Below, in pieces: positions 37,846 through 48,546 of a stretch of DNA of 52,338 bases. Origin of the DNA: Isotricha intestinalis (Eukaryota > Ciliophora > Litostomatea > Vestibuliferida > Isotrichidae); contig JAJJLU010000404.1 of assembly GCA_023807065.1 (NCBI GenBank), positions 1 to 52,338 on the forward strand, in the 5' to 3' direction. The notes under the pieces are model-generated. The model was not told the origin of the DNA, did no database searches, and was given only the letters and a program-made list of their open reading frames with translations. Each line of letters starts with the position of its first letter. The first letter of the stretch is position 1. Position numbers and translations under genes: made by a program.

Positions 37846-39255
37846 CTATTTTTTTTTTCTTTTCTTTTCTTTATCTCTGTCTTTATTTTTATCTCTATCT
37901 CTATCTCTACGTTTTTCTTTTTCTTTATCTCTGTCTTTATCTCTATCTTTTTTCTTATCTCTATCTTTATCTCTTTTTTTCTCTTTATGACTTTTATCCT
38001 TATTTTTACTTCTATGATGTTTATGATGATGAGATTTATGTTCAGATTTTTCTCTAGATCTATCTCTTGACCTTGACCTTGACCTTGATCTTGACCTAGA
38101 TCTAGATCTTGATTTTTTGTTTTTCTTTTGAGAATGATTTGATTTACTATCCTTTTCACTTTCAGATTCAGAAGAGTTTAAATCAGAAGAAGATGATTCT
38201 TTTGAATTTTTAGATTTTGATTTTTTATCATTTTCTTTATTTATCATTTGTGGATTAGTTTGCATAAAATTCATAAAATGAGACAATAACATTGGATTAT
38301 TCATCATATATTGAACATATAATTGATTTAAATTTTTATTTCCTGGATTATTATTTATCATATTAGTCATAGGATTATTTGGAATATTTGTTGTAGTGTT
38401 ATTATTAGGAGGATTATTTTGGTTATTTATTTGATTTTTACTTGAATTTGTATTTGTTGTGTTATTACTTTCTGTTTGTGGATTTTCTATCTTTTTTTCT
38501 TCTGTTTTTACTTCTTGATTATTATTATTATTATTATTATTAATATTATTGTTATTATTATTATTAATATTATTTTCATTATTATTATTATTATTAGAAT
38601 TGTTATTATTATTATTATGATTATTATTATTATTTATTCCTTCATTTTGAGTTAATGAATTTTCAATTTGAACAGGAGGATTATTATTGTTTGTATTATT
38701 TACTTTTTCTTTATTTATATTTTGGTCTTTTAAATTGGCAAAGTTTTTAATTAAATTTTGAGTTGAAATAACTGGTTCACTTAATAAACTTTTATACCAT
38801 TGAATATTTTCTCTCAGTTTCTTATTATCAATTACATTTTTCATATTTGTATCTCTTTTACAATTTGGGCAAATAAAATTTTTCATTAATTCTTCCATTA
38901 TATGTTTCTTACAGAAAATTTCATTACAACATGTAATTTGTACTCCTTCTTCACAATAATCTTCACAAATAAAACATTTAAACATTGAAGGAACAGAACT
39001 TAATTTTTCTATTTTTTGCTTATTTTTATTATTTTCTTCTTTTTTTTCTTCTTCATCAATATGAACTATATTATCATTTATTTCTGTATCAGATTTTTCT
39101 GATTTTATTGATTTTTCATCCTTCATTTCTTCATTTAATGATAAAACATTAAAATTCAATTCAAAAGAACTTTGATTTTGTAATAAATTTAAATTCGGTT
39201 CGTTATTATCATTCATATTTAAAATACCATTTCCTTGATTGTGATGATTTTTCAT
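37846..39255 (-). CDS. RBBP6/Mpe1-like RING protein with poly-Asn and SR-rich tail
   Basis: A 469-residue protein. A RING/U-box-like finger sits at residues 94-132: C94-x2-C97, C109-C110, C115-x2-H118 and C129-x2-C132. It is followed by NKKLRENIQWYKS, which matches the helix after the RING in RBBP6 and yeast Mpe1 (NKFLRxxVxxF). A long Asn-rich region follows (about 190-250), and the C-terminal 130 residues are Arg/Ser- then Lys/Arg/Asp-rich with about ten RS dipeptides. RBBP6/Mpe1 act in mRNA 3'-end cleavage and polyadenylation. The DWNN ubiquitin-like domain and zinc knuckle of that family are missing. The start is the ATG at 39255; a TTG further upstream is not credible. It ends in TAG. Confidence 0.7.
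   Translation of the reverse strand: MKNHHNQGNGILNMNDNNEPNLNLLQNQSSFELNFNVLSLNEEMKDEKSIKSEKSDTEINDNIVHIDEEEKKEENNKNKQKIEKLSSVPSMFKCFICEDYCEEGVQITCCNEIFCKKHIMEELMKNFICPNCKRDTNMKNVIDNKKLRENIQWYKSLLSEPVISTQNLIKNFANLKDQNINKEKVNNTNNNNPPVQIENSLTQNEGINNNNNHNNNNNNSNNNNNNENNINNNNNNNINNNNNNNNQEVKTEEKKIENPQTESNNTTNTNSSKNQINNQNNPPNNNTTTNIPNNPMTNMINNNPGNKNLNQLYVQYMMNNPMLLSHFMNFMQTNPQMINKENDKKSKSKNSKESSSSDLNSSESESEKDSKSNHSQKKNKKSRSRSRSRSRSRSRSRDRSREKSEHKSHHHKHHRSKNKDKSHKEKKRDKDRDKKKDRDKDRDKEKEKRRDRDRDKNKDRDKEKKRKKK
38515..38640. repeat. ATT-rich triplet tract encoding poly-Asn (minus strand)
   Basis: Blocks of (ATT)n broken by AAT, TTG and similar triplets, inside the RBBP6-like gene. They encode several Asn runs of the protein's linker. 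Confidence 0.85.
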
Positions 39256-39377
39256 TTTTTTTATAAAAGTCAATATTAATTTTAAGATTTTAAAAAAATA
39301 AATTATAAAAATTACCTATACTCAATTTAATTAAATTAATATATTATATTTAAATTATATTTAAAAAAATAAGAATT

Positions 39378-41213
39378 TCATTCAAATCCTCCTAAAACTA
39401 AATTTCTAAATTGTAAATAATTAATTGTTTTATAACCAAGATCATTAAGAAAATTTAAAACAACATTTTCATCAACATCATTATCCATTCCTAAAACTTC
39501 TTTCATTTCATTTACTGTAATATTTCCAGTTTTATTGATATCAAATAAATCAAAAGCTTCTTTTAAATTTATTTCAGTTAATAAATCTTCTTTAGGTAAA
39601 GCAATTCTAATAAATTCTTCATATTCAATAGCACCAGAATTATTAAAATCAACAGATTTAATTATTTTTAAAACTTCATCTTTAGTAATTTTCATATTAT
39701 TTTCTTGGTAAATAGATAATAATTCTTTAGGTTTAATTCTTCCATCTAAAGATTTATTAATATAAAAAAATATATGTTTTAATCTTTCAGTAATTCTCTT
39801 TTCTGCATAATTATATGCTAAAAATACTAAAATTGCTTGATGAAATTTTGATTTTGTTGAAAAATTTTTCATTCTAACTAAAACTTGATTAATTTCTACT
39901 GTTAAATCTTCTTGGAATAAATTATTTACATCTATATCAATTTTAAAAAATGGATGATCTAAAGCTTCTTTAGCATTATATCTTTTACTTTTATTATATA
40001 TCAAACATTTTTGAATTAAATCTTTTGCTTCTTCTGAAACATTATTAAAAAAAGAGGAATCAAAAGAAACTTTTTTATTCATAATTGATTTTATTATTTC
40101 TTCTTCAGAGTCTCCTGCAAAAGGAATTTCTCCACTTAATAAAATATACATTATTACTGCACAAGACCAAATATCACATTTTGAATCATAATTGTTTTTT
40201 AACACTTCAGGAGAACAATAAACTAAAGTTCCTACAGTATCATCAAATTGTTTTTTATATTTTGTAAATATTTTAGCTGCTCCAAAATCTATTAATTTAA
40301 TTTCAAAATTTTTAATATTATCAAATTTATGTTTATTACCTTCTACATTTTGTATATTATGAAAATCTAATTTATATGAAGTTACTAAAGATAATCTTTT
40401 TTCAAAAGAATTTTTTAAATTATTATTATTATTATTGTCATTTTTTTTTTTTGATTCATGAAAATTTAAATTATCAATCATAACATTTTCTAATTTTAAA
40501 TCACCATGAATAACATTATTAGAGTGTAAATACCAAACAGCTGAAAAAATTTGAAACATTAATAATTTAACTAATTTTTCTTCAAATCTTCCAACTTTTT
40601 GTAATTTTTCACTTAAATCACCTTCACTACAAAATTCATTAATTAAATAGAAATATTCTTCATCAGAATAAAATTCATATAATTTCATAATATAAGGGTG
40701 TTCTAATTTTTTTAAAATATTAATTTCTCTAAAAATTTCTTCTTCAGTATAACCTTGTTTTAAATTATTTTTAGGAATAATTTTCATAGCTCTAACTTGA
40801 CCTGTATTTTTATGAATAACTTTAACAACACTTCCAAAACCTCCTTCACCTAAACTTTTAGAAATAATATAATTATCATTTGGTTTTTTATTATTTTTTC
40901 TTATTATTGTTCCTAAACCAATAGGTAAATTTGATATATTTTTAACTACACCTTTTTTATCAGGATTTAACAATATTATTTCACTTGATGGGGCTGCAAT
41001 ACTTGCTCTATGATAAAAAGAATCTTTTGCTTGCAAATTTTTATTTTGTCTTCTTTCAGATAAAGAAACTCTAAATGTATTTGGAACTGCTTTTTCTTTT
41101 TTTGTGCTTTTCTCTGATTTTCTACTTCCGTTTGAATAATTCGATTGATCATCGTTTGCTTCTGCAAATGTTATATCATTTATACAACATACTTTATCTA
41201 TCATTTGACCCAT
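39378..41213 (-). CDS. Calcium-dependent protein kinase (CDPK) with EF-hands
   Basis: A 611-residue protein. The N terminus MGQMIDKVCC offers Gly2 myristoylation and Cys9/Cys10 palmitoylation. In the kinase domain (about 110-420) the glycine loop is LGEGGFGSV, the Lys is in RAMKIIPK, and the metal motif is DFGAAKIF, followed by GTLVYCSPEVL. The catalytic loop reads HGDLKLEN, with Gly in place of the usual Arg (HRD). About 60 residues rich in Asn are inserted between this loop and DFG. A junction helix leads to a calmodulin-like domain (about 480-605). Two clear EF-hands are DFNNSGAIEYEE and DINKTGNITVNE; one is weak and one degenerate. CDPKs link Ca2+ signals to phosphorylation in plants, alveolates and some other protists. 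It ends in TGA. Confidence 0.93.
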   Translation of the reverse strand: MGQMIDKVCCINDITFAEANDDQSNYSNGSRKSEKSTKKEKAVPNTFRVSLSERRQNKNLQAKDSFYHRASIAAPSSEIILLNPDKKGVVKNISNLPIGLGTIIRKNNKKPNDNYIISKSLGEGGFGSVVKVIHKNTGQVRAMKIIPKNNLKQGYTEEEIFREINILKKLEHPYIMKLYEFYSDEEYFYLINEFCSEGDLSEKLQKVGRFEEKLVKLLMFQIFSAVWYLHSNNVIHGDLKLENVMIDNLNFHESKKKNDNNNNNNLKNSFEKRLSLVTSYKLDFHNIQNVEGNKHKFDNIKNFEIKLIDFGAAKIFTKYKKQFDDTVGTLVYCSPEVLKNNYDSKCDIWSCAVIMYILLSGEIPFAGDSEEEIIKSIMNKKVSFDSSFFNNVSEEAKDLIQKCLIYNKSKRYNAKEALDHPFFKIDIDVNNLFQEDLTVEINQVLVRMKNFSTKSKFHQAILVFLAYNYAEKRITERLKHIFFYINKSLDGRIKPKELLSIYQENNMKITKDEVLKIIKSVDFNNSGAIEYEEFIRIALPKEDLLTEINLKEAFDLFDINKTGNITVNEMKEVLGMDNDVDENVVLNFLNDLGYKTINYLQFRNLVLGGFE

Positions 41214-42018
41214 TTTTTCTTTATTGCTTTATATTTTTTTATTTATTTATATTTATGTGTTTTATGTTTTTTATTTTTTTTTGAAGGTTTAATTTTTTTT
41301 ATTTTTTTTTTATATTATTTTTGTTTTTTATTTTATTTTTGATATTATTAATTATAATTCATAATTTGTTTAAACTCTTAAAGAAATATAATCATTAATG
41401 AGTCATATTTATTTATTAGATTAATTATTTATATAGTTAAAATTAATTCAAATCATAAAAAAATAACCATTTTTAGTTTTTTGACATTTAAAATAAATTA
41501 TAAAATAAAAAAATCCCCTTAAATATTAAAATGCAAAATTATGAGTTTTTTAATAATATTATAATAATCAATAGTATTTAATCTTATAAATTAATAATTT
41601 TCTAAATAACTTAAATCAATATATTAATCATTAATTAATAATATTTAATAAATTAAATTATTTAATAAATAACCACATAAATTAATGCATTTACTTTCAT
41701 TTTTTAAATTGTTAATTTTTAACACAAAATTATTAATAAATTAAATAAATTAAAAAAAAATAAATTTAAAATGAAAGTGTAAAACCAAATAGAATAAACA
41801 AAAATAAAAACTTTTAATTGTTTTTTCTTTTTTATATAGTTTACAAAAATGCTCTCAAATAATTTGTTTGTTCTTATCCCTTCCTTTGCATGTTTTGATG
41901 TTTTTTTAATTTATTTTTTACAAAAAAATTTTTGAATTTATATTCTCATTTAAATTTATTATTATATATAATTTTAAAAAAATTACCCAAAAAAATAAAA
42001 TATATATAGATAAAAAAA
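41214..42018. other. Intergenic region, 805 bp, longest gap in the window
   Basis: AT-rich spacer between two leftward genes. A GC-richer patch at about 41840-41900 (containing TCTTATCCCTTCCTTTGCATG) is flanked by a TATATAG on one side and a T7 run on the other. It could be a small RNA gene, but I recognise no tRNA, snRNA or snoRNA. The rest is homopolymeric. Confidence 0.4.
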
Positions 42019-44814
42019 TTAATTTATATTATCTAGGCTATTAATCTCTATTTCAGAATTTTTAAATGAGTTTTGAACTTCTTTTTCTATTTCTTCTTCT
42101 TGTTTATGTTTAAATATATTTTTCTTTTTTATCATTTGCTCATAAATAGAAGTAAAAATTAGATTTTTATAATTTTCATCATTATTTTTTTTGATATTAT
42201 CTAATTTAATCAAAGAACTAAAATCAAAAGCAGGTTTTTTTTTCTTTGTTTTATTGATTGAAAAAATTGCTAAATTAGTTAAAAAATTATTAACATTATT
42301 TATTTTTTTGTTTTTATTATTTTTAATTTTTGCAGCATGTGAATTAGAAGAAGCAATTAAAAGATTTTCAGTTTGTTGAGTGAAATAAAATAAAGATTTT
42401 AAATTTATATCTCCAATATTTTCCTTAACTTTTTCTCCAATTTCTTCAGAAATAAAATTCATTTTGACTAATTTATCAGTATAATTCATTGCTCCTGTTT
42501 TTTGAGTTTTTGGATTTAATCTTTCATAATCAAAAGAAAAGGTTAAATATGCCTCATCATATGGTATTTGATTAATAAAAGAATTTACACCTGAAATATC
42601 CAATTTTCTTATAAAAATATTATATGGAATTAAAATTAAAATACCATAAAATATTAATGTAAAATATTCATAAAAATCATCTGAATGTATTTTACTTAAA
42701 AAAAGAATATTTCCTATTGCTCCAACAAAAATCACAACTACAAAATAATCAATATAAAAAAAAGCAATTTTTTCATTTAATCTAAAAGGTTTTCTATAAA
42801 CTTTTAAACATTTGAATTTTTCAATAAAATAATTTAATATTACTCCTATTAATGTAATAATAGGACCAGAAGGAACAAGAGGTAAATAAAAAACACTCAT
42901 TAAAATTTGTTTAAATAAATTACTATATTGTACACCTACTTCCATAATTGGATTTTCAAAATAAAAATTTAATTCCCTTTGAGTAAAAGGTAATTTTTCA
43001 GTTTCATTTTTATATTTTCTAGTAATATAAAACCATCTAAAAAATTTTTTTAAGAGTAAATCATAACAAGTAATTGATATTAAAGGAGAAATAATAGAAC
43101 CAATAAGAATTGATATAGATATAGTTCTTACTAAATTTTGATAAGTATTTGAACCATATCTAATTCTGTTACTAACATATGGAACAATAGCACTATTTAC
43201 AAAAGATAATATAGTTAATTTTGTACTTATTGATAAAAATCTATCTGTCCTAGTCCATGGCTTTTCATAATCGCTAAATTTAATAAATACCCTTTTAATT
43301 AAGAAATTTGTTCCACTTATTATTATTGATATAAGTATTGATGAAAAATATTTTAAATATACTGAATTCTTTGATTTTTTTTCTCTTTTATATTGAATGT
43401 GATTTATTCCTAAAACAAAAGCAAATGAAACACCAACTAATAATATAGAAAGAAAATAAAGAATAAAAGTACGGAATAATCTTGATAAAAAATCATACTC
43501 TAAATGTTCGAAAATTACATCTTCTGGTTCTGGTGCAAAAGATACTGAAATTTTATTTTTTACTCCTAATATTTTTTTTTTTTTTTCACTCAGACAACAT
43601 CCACAACAATACAAAATAAATTTATTATAAAGATTTGTAAATACTTTTCCTAAAAATGTTGAAGGATATAATTTTTCATATAATTTTGCTTCACTTTGTT
43701 TATTAAATGTTATAAATGCTACTCCATTAAATAATTCATCTGAATGAGATTCTACTACATTTTTTAATCTTTTTTGTGTGTTGGATTTTTCAATTATTAA
43801 ATCTGATGTTTTTTTCTTTTTTTTACAACATAAAATTCCTTCATTATAATAAAAATTATTATTAGCTTTATATATTTTTTTTTGAATTTTTCTTAATTGA
43901 TTTGTTAATTTTATTTGTTCCCCTAATTTATAAGTTAAATTAATTTCTTTAATATCAACTTGATCAATATTTAAATAATCATTTTTTAGTTCTTCAGCTT
44001 TATTTTTTTCTGTTGGAATATCACTAACAATTAAAGTATAATCAGCAGGACTTTGTTCATTATTATCTATTTCAGCCTTTAAAATAGAAGATATACAAAC
44101 AGTCATTAAATGAATAAAAAAAATAATAAAAGAACTGATAAAAAATATTATATTAAAATTAATTATGACATCGTCGATTTCTTTTTGATCAGCAAAATCT
44201 TTTAAAATTTTAACATAAAATAAAATAACTTCTCCACTTAAAATATTAATTAAATCAAAAGAAGTATTTTTATATTGTTCTGTTCTTATAAAATAAGGAC
44301 AATAAATATTATTAGTTTCAATTCCATTGATACTTCCACTTTCAATATAAAATTCAGTACAATATTTATTTAATTTATCTCCATAATAAAGACTAAGAAA
44401 AATATAAGGGCCTGAACATGTAATTAATAAACAAATTAGATTTACTATTAAATATTTATGAAAAACAAAAAAAAAGTATAATCCAAAACCACAATCAACT
44501 AACTTTTTAGGATCAATACAATAAGGATATTTTTCAACAATTCCTTCAGTTTCTTGAGGAAGGAAACAATCATCACAAAAAACAACATATTTTTTAGCAT
44601 CTTCTAAATTTGATTTTAAAAGTTTTTGAGCATTTGCATGAATTTTTGCTTTTTCTATTGTTCCTTGTAAATCTAAATTATCTTCTAATAAATTTTCTTC
44701 ATATTCTTCATCATCAAATTTATCTTCTGTATTTTGTATATTTAATTGGGGGTCTTCTTTTGAATTTTGAACTTTACTTCCTTGAATTATTGAATCTCTT
44801 AATATATAATTCAT
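42019..44814 (-). CDS. OSCA/TMEM63-like mechanosensitive channel homologue
   Basis: A 931-residue multi-pass membrane protein. Its order fits the OSCA/CSC1/TMEM63 family. Early membrane helices (about 125-150 and 220-250) are followed by a cytosolic RRM-like region (YTLIVSDIPTEKNKAEEL, about 268-400). The phrase GVAFITFNKQSEA and then APEPEDVIFEHLEYDFLSRL precede the pore region, as in family members with AxEPxDIxWxNL. About eight more hydrophobic segments lie between 455 and 760, and the C-terminal tail is charged. OSCA/TMEM63 proteins form tension-gated cation channels of the TMEM16-like fold. Cys clusters (CCKKKKK; CCGCC) mark the cytosolic loop. The channel role is inferred from family. 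Confidence 0.75.
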   Translation of the reverse strand: MNYILRDSIIQGSKVQNSKEDPQLNIQNTEDKFDDEEYEENLLEDNLDLQGTIEKAKIHANAQKLLKSNLEDAKKYVVFCDDCFLPQETEGIVEKYPYCIDPKKLVDCGFGLYFFFVFHKYLIVNLICLLITCSGPYIFLSLYYGDKLNKYCTEFYIESGSINGIETNNIYCPYFIRTEQYKNTSFDLINILSGEVILFYVKILKDFADQKEIDDVIINFNIIFFISSFIIFFIHLMTVCISSILKAEIDNNEQSPADYTLIVSDIPTEKNKAEELKNDYLNIDQVDIKEINLTYKLGEQIKLTNQLRKIQKKIYKANNNFYYNEGILCCKKKKKTSDLIIEKSNTQKRLKNVVESHSDELFNGVAFITFNKQSEAKLYEKLYPSTFLGKVFTNLYNKFILYCCGCCLSEKKKKILGVKNKISVSFAPEPEDVIFEHLEYDFLSRLFRTFILYFLSILLVGVSFAFVLGINHIQYKREKKSKNSVYLKYFSSILISIIISGTNFLIKRVFIKFSDYEKPWTRTDRFLSISTKLTILSFVNSAIVPYVSNRIRYGSNTYQNLVRTISISILIGSIISPLISITCYDLLLKKFFRWFYITRKYKNETEKLPFTQRELNFYFENPIMEVGVQYSNLFKQILMSVFYLPLVPSGPIITLIGVILNYFIEKFKCLKVYRKPFRLNEKIAFFYIDYFVVVIFVGAIGNILFLSKIHSDDFYEYFTLIFYGILILIPYNIFIRKLDISGVNSFINQIPYDEAYLTFSFDYERLNPKTQKTGAMNYTDKLVKMNFISEEIGEKVKENIGDINLKSLFYFTQQTENLLIASSNSHAAKIKNNKNKKINNVNNFLTNLAIFSINKTKKKKPAFDFSSLIKLDNIKKNNDENYKNLIFTSIYEQMIKKKNIFKHKQEEEIEKEVQNSFKNSEIEINSLDNIN

Positions 44815-44907
44815 TTTTTTATTTTCTAAATTTTAAATAAATGTTTGTTATGTAATAATCAAATAGGTTGCTTTTATTTTTTTTAAATTAATTATTAATA
44901 TTTATAT

Positions 44908-47900
44908 ATGAATAAAATACCAAATATTCTTAATCAATGTAATAATGAAATAACAGCTGAGAATTTTATGTAAAATATATATTGAAATATAATTATTTTT
45001 TTATTAGATTATTATATCAACAACTTGATTTAATTCATAAAACTGGTGATTTAGAAAAAAATCAAGAAATAATAAAAGAAGTACTACAAATGGTAGAAAA
45101 TTATTTGTTATATGGAGATAAACATGATTCAAACATTTTTGAGTAATTTAATTTATAATAAATTTATAATAGAGTATTTTGTGAGTATAATTTTATAAAT
45201 GAATTTATTTATTTAAGTAATTCTAAAAGTAGAGAAATAAATTTACAAATAATAAAAAGTTTTTCAATTTTAATATTGAATATAACAAATAAAATTTCAT
45301 TATATTATATATTTTCAAATAACTTTATAAATAATATTATATCAAATAATAATTTTGATAAATATGATGATGATTTTCTTTCATATTATGTAAATTTTTT
45401 AAAGAGTTTAGCATTGAAAATTGATTTGACAACAATTCAATTTTTTTTTCATTCAAATATAAATAGTTTCCCTTTATTAGAAAGTGCCATAAAAATATAT
45501 AATCATCCAGATCCAATGATAAAGAATGTTGTTAGAAATATTTTTTTAACAATTTGTAGATTAAATTATCCTCCTTTTTTTGATTATTTATGTTGTTTAC
45601 CTTCTGTTTCTTATTTTTCTTTTATTTCTTGTAGATTAAGAGACATGATAATTAATTTAAATAAAGAAAATCATTATGAAAAGTTTAAATCATTACAAGA
45701 AGATATTATTGATGATATTATTTATATTCAAGATATTTTTTCCTTAGAAATCGACAAAATAAATTATATTTTAACAAATTGTTTATTCTATTATTGTATT
45801 TTGCCATTGATATTGAAATCTTTAATTTCAAATGAAAAAGGGAAAATAAATATTAACATTGCATTATATAGTTTAAGTATGATGTTATATTATATTAAAA
45901 ATGAAAATTTTTTAAATATTTTATTTACATTAATATTTATTGAATTAAGGAATAAAGGTTTAGATAAATATATTCATAATTATCCAATTCAACCAACAAA
46001 TTATTATTATGATTGGAATAAGCAAAAAAAACAAACTTTATTAACTTTCCAAACATATATTCAATATAATTGTTCTGGTCCTTTTTTAAGAAGTTTAATT
46101 TATAATAAAAATTCAACTATGAATGAAATAAAAGAAATTGTAAATAAATACAAACAAATATCAGAAAAAGATGATCAATTTAATCCCAATTCAAATACTT
46201 TTTTAACTGATATTACAAAAGATATTTTAAATTATTTTTCTAATTCAGAAATAAATATTATGACAATGTATCATAATTGTTTATCTACAGCAACTGGAGT
46301 AAATTGTGGTTTAAGTACCAAAAATAATAAATATTGTGTTATGGAAAAATTTAAGAAATTATATACTAAATATTTTGATGAGAGTTTAAATTTAAGATAT
46401 AGATTAATTAATAATGATATTAAAATGAACATTTATTCTTTTTTAAATAAAAATGATGATGATTTAATTTTAATTACAAATTTATTTATTAGATTATTTC
46501 TAATCAATGATAATGAAATAATTACAAAGTTTTTACTTCGAGAAGGAAAATTATTAAATACAATATATTTAACTGAAGATGATATAACAAAAATAGAAGA
46601 AATAAATCAAAAATCAAATTTTGATTTGGAAATTTTTCACACTGAAGAAAATATGTTTTATAAAACATTAGAAAATAAAGATAATAATGAAATTATAGAA
46701 TTAAATGATATAAATTTAATAAAAAGAGTTGGTTCAAATCAATTAGTAATAAATCATTATGATGATGATATAATAAATAATAATGAAAAAATGAGATTTC
46801 AATCAATGAAACTTAAACCAGAAAAAATAAAAGTTTCTCTGAAAGATTTTGTAAAAAGTTCAAATTCAATGCAAAAAAAAAAAGGTGAAGAATTAATTAG
46901 AGAAAGTGTTATTGTTTTATCTAATGGAGAATTTGAAAAGTTTGACAAAAATTATTTTAATGCAATTGAAAATAATTTAAATAATTATATTAAAAGTAAT
47001 CAGATTGAAAATACAAAATTTTATTATTATGATGTGTGTTTATTAGAAAAGTTAATTAATTTAATTTCTCCTTTTAAACCTCTTCGTCAAATTACAATAA
47101 AATGTATTTTTGATAATATATATTCATTAATATTTAAGAAGGATAATAAAAAGAATTTAAATTATTCAATAGTATCTCCAGTTCAATTTAAAAAAATAGA
47201 AAATATTTATAATTTATTTACATCTGAGATAAAATCAACTTATTTAAAAATGGAAAAATTAAAGGAAAAAACATATTCTCTGCTTCAAATTCAATATAAA
47301 AAATATTTAGAATTAGAAAATTTCAATTTCCAAAAATTAATAACAGGATGTCATTTATTTCTACCAATAGATACAATAGGATTATCAGAAAGATATCCAA
47401 TATATTTAAATAAAATAAATCAAGACAGTATTGAAGAAACATATAATAATAATATATTAACATTTTTTTATATTCATGATTTATATTATTCAATCAAAAA
47501 TTTTCCAAATAAAAAAAAAGAATTAATAAAAAATAAATTTCCAATTCAATTTAAAGAATTTCAAGTAGATAAACAATATAATATTGTAGATATAGGCCCT
47601 TCAATAGAAAGATATGAATGTCAATCAAGAGGAGGAAATACAATAGAATATAGTGATTCATTAATATTAATTTTTGGTAATAGATTATATGTTGGAAGAA
47701 ATTCTTCAAATCCAAATTATACTAGAATAAGTTCTAAATTTTTTTTAAGTGAATGTAATGTTCAAATTGATAGAAGTGATCCTAGAGTTGTTATGCTTTT
47801 TGAAATTGGAATTGATAATAATATTAATAATATTGATTTCTTGTTTAAAGATGTTGATATGGCTAAAAAAGTTAAAAGAAATGTTGAAGAACATGTTAAA

Positions 47901-47954
47901 AATGCTAAAAAAAAAGAAAGTAAAATGATTGAGAATTATATTAATAATTTATAA
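44908..47954 (+). CDS. CLEC16A: CLEC16A/GOP-1 homologue with FPL domain, three exons
   Basis: Gene model join(44908..44969, 45008..45142, 45173..47954), 992 residues. The two tiny introns (38 and 30 nt) are required to reach an ATG. The spliced N terminus matches the FPL domain: QEIIKEVLQMVENYLLYGDK, SNIFEVFCEYNFINEF, KISLYYIFSNNFINNII, YYVNFLKSLALKIDLTTIQF and AIKIYNHPDPMIKNVVRN. These correspond in order to CLEC16A and fly Ema. These proteins act in endosome maturation, Rab conversion, autophagy and mitophagy. The rest is long and helical with several Asn-rich loops; a segment near 47600-47790 with IRRTV-like charged strands is conserved in character but unnamed. It is divergent from the OSCA-like gene with only 93 bp between start codons. 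Confidence 0.88.
44970..45007 (+). other. Intron 1 (38 nt) of the CLEC16A-like gene
   Basis: Begins GTAAAA and ends TATTAG, splitting an Ile codon after its second base. It joins TAENF to ILLYQQLDLIH. Confidence 0.8.
45143..45172 (+). other. Intron 2 (30 nt) of the CLEC16A-like gene
   Basis: Begins GTAATT and ends ATAATAG. It removes an in-frame TAA and gives SNIFEVFCEYNF, which matches the GDQNDSSVFDFFLEKN region of animal CLEC16A. That match independently confirms the junction. Confidence 0.88.
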
Positions 47955-48042
47955 TTCAAAGGGAAATATTATTTTATTATAAAATATTCTATGTTAATTT
48001 TTATCAACAATGAAAAATAAATAGAATTAAAATACATTATAT

Positions 48043-48546
48043 TTATTTATAAACTTCTTCAAATTCATCATCATCTATAATACATTTAGATAATACTTTT
48101 TTCATTCCATCAGCTTCCATTGCAGCTAAAACTCTTTCTTTATCACATAATTGTTTATTAACTAAATCTTCTAAATCTTGTGTTCCGGGTTTTATTAAAA
48201 CATCAATTTTATACCTTTTATCAATATTATTTAATAATTTTACTTTTATTGATAAACCAATTAATGAGCTTAAAGAACAATTTGGAATTGTGGGAGTATA
48301 GTAAATTAAAATATATTTTTTATTATTATCTACTATAATATCTTCCTCATTAACTACATTTATTTGTTCTAAAGTTAATGGATGTTCTGGGTCTTTTATA
48401 TTTTTAATTAAATCATATATTTCATATTTATCAATTGGATCTTCATAATTATCATCATTCTCTTCTTTTTCTCTTTTCTTTAAAAAATCTATTGAATATT
48501 GATGTGGGGTTTTATTTATTATTGGATTTGGGTTAATAATTTCCAT
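48043..48546 (-). CDS. CIAO2B: MIP18 family protein CIAO2B (FAM96B), cytosolic Fe-S assembly
   Basis: A 167-residue protein (human CIAO2B is 163) matching the whole MIP18/DUF59 family. IYDLIKNIKDPEHPLTLEQI lies at about 43-62, the strand TPTIPNCSLSSLIGLSIKVKL carries the reactive Cys90, and the C-terminal part has PGTQDLEDLVNKQLCDKERV. CIAO2B is part of the CIA targeting complex (with CIAO1 and MMS19), which delivers Fe-S clusters to cytosolic and nuclear proteins such as DNA polymerases and helicases. The family's HCS around the Cys is NCS here. It converges with the CLEC16A gene with 88 bp between stops. Confidence 0.95.
   Translation of the reverse strand: MEIINPNPIINKTPHQYSIDFLKKREKEENDDNYEDPIDKYEIYDLIKNIKDPEHPLTLEQINVVNEEDIIVDNNKKYILIYYTPTIPNCSLSSLIGLSIKVKLLNNIDKRYKIDVLIKPGTQDLEDLVNKQLCDKERVLAAMEADGMKKVLSKCIIDDDEFEEVYK

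Noticed and set aside
37750..38159. Open frames on both strands over the end of the RBBP6-like gene
   Set aside because: Low-complexity by-products of the SR/KR-repeat region (Ile/Phe- or Lys/Ile-only translations).
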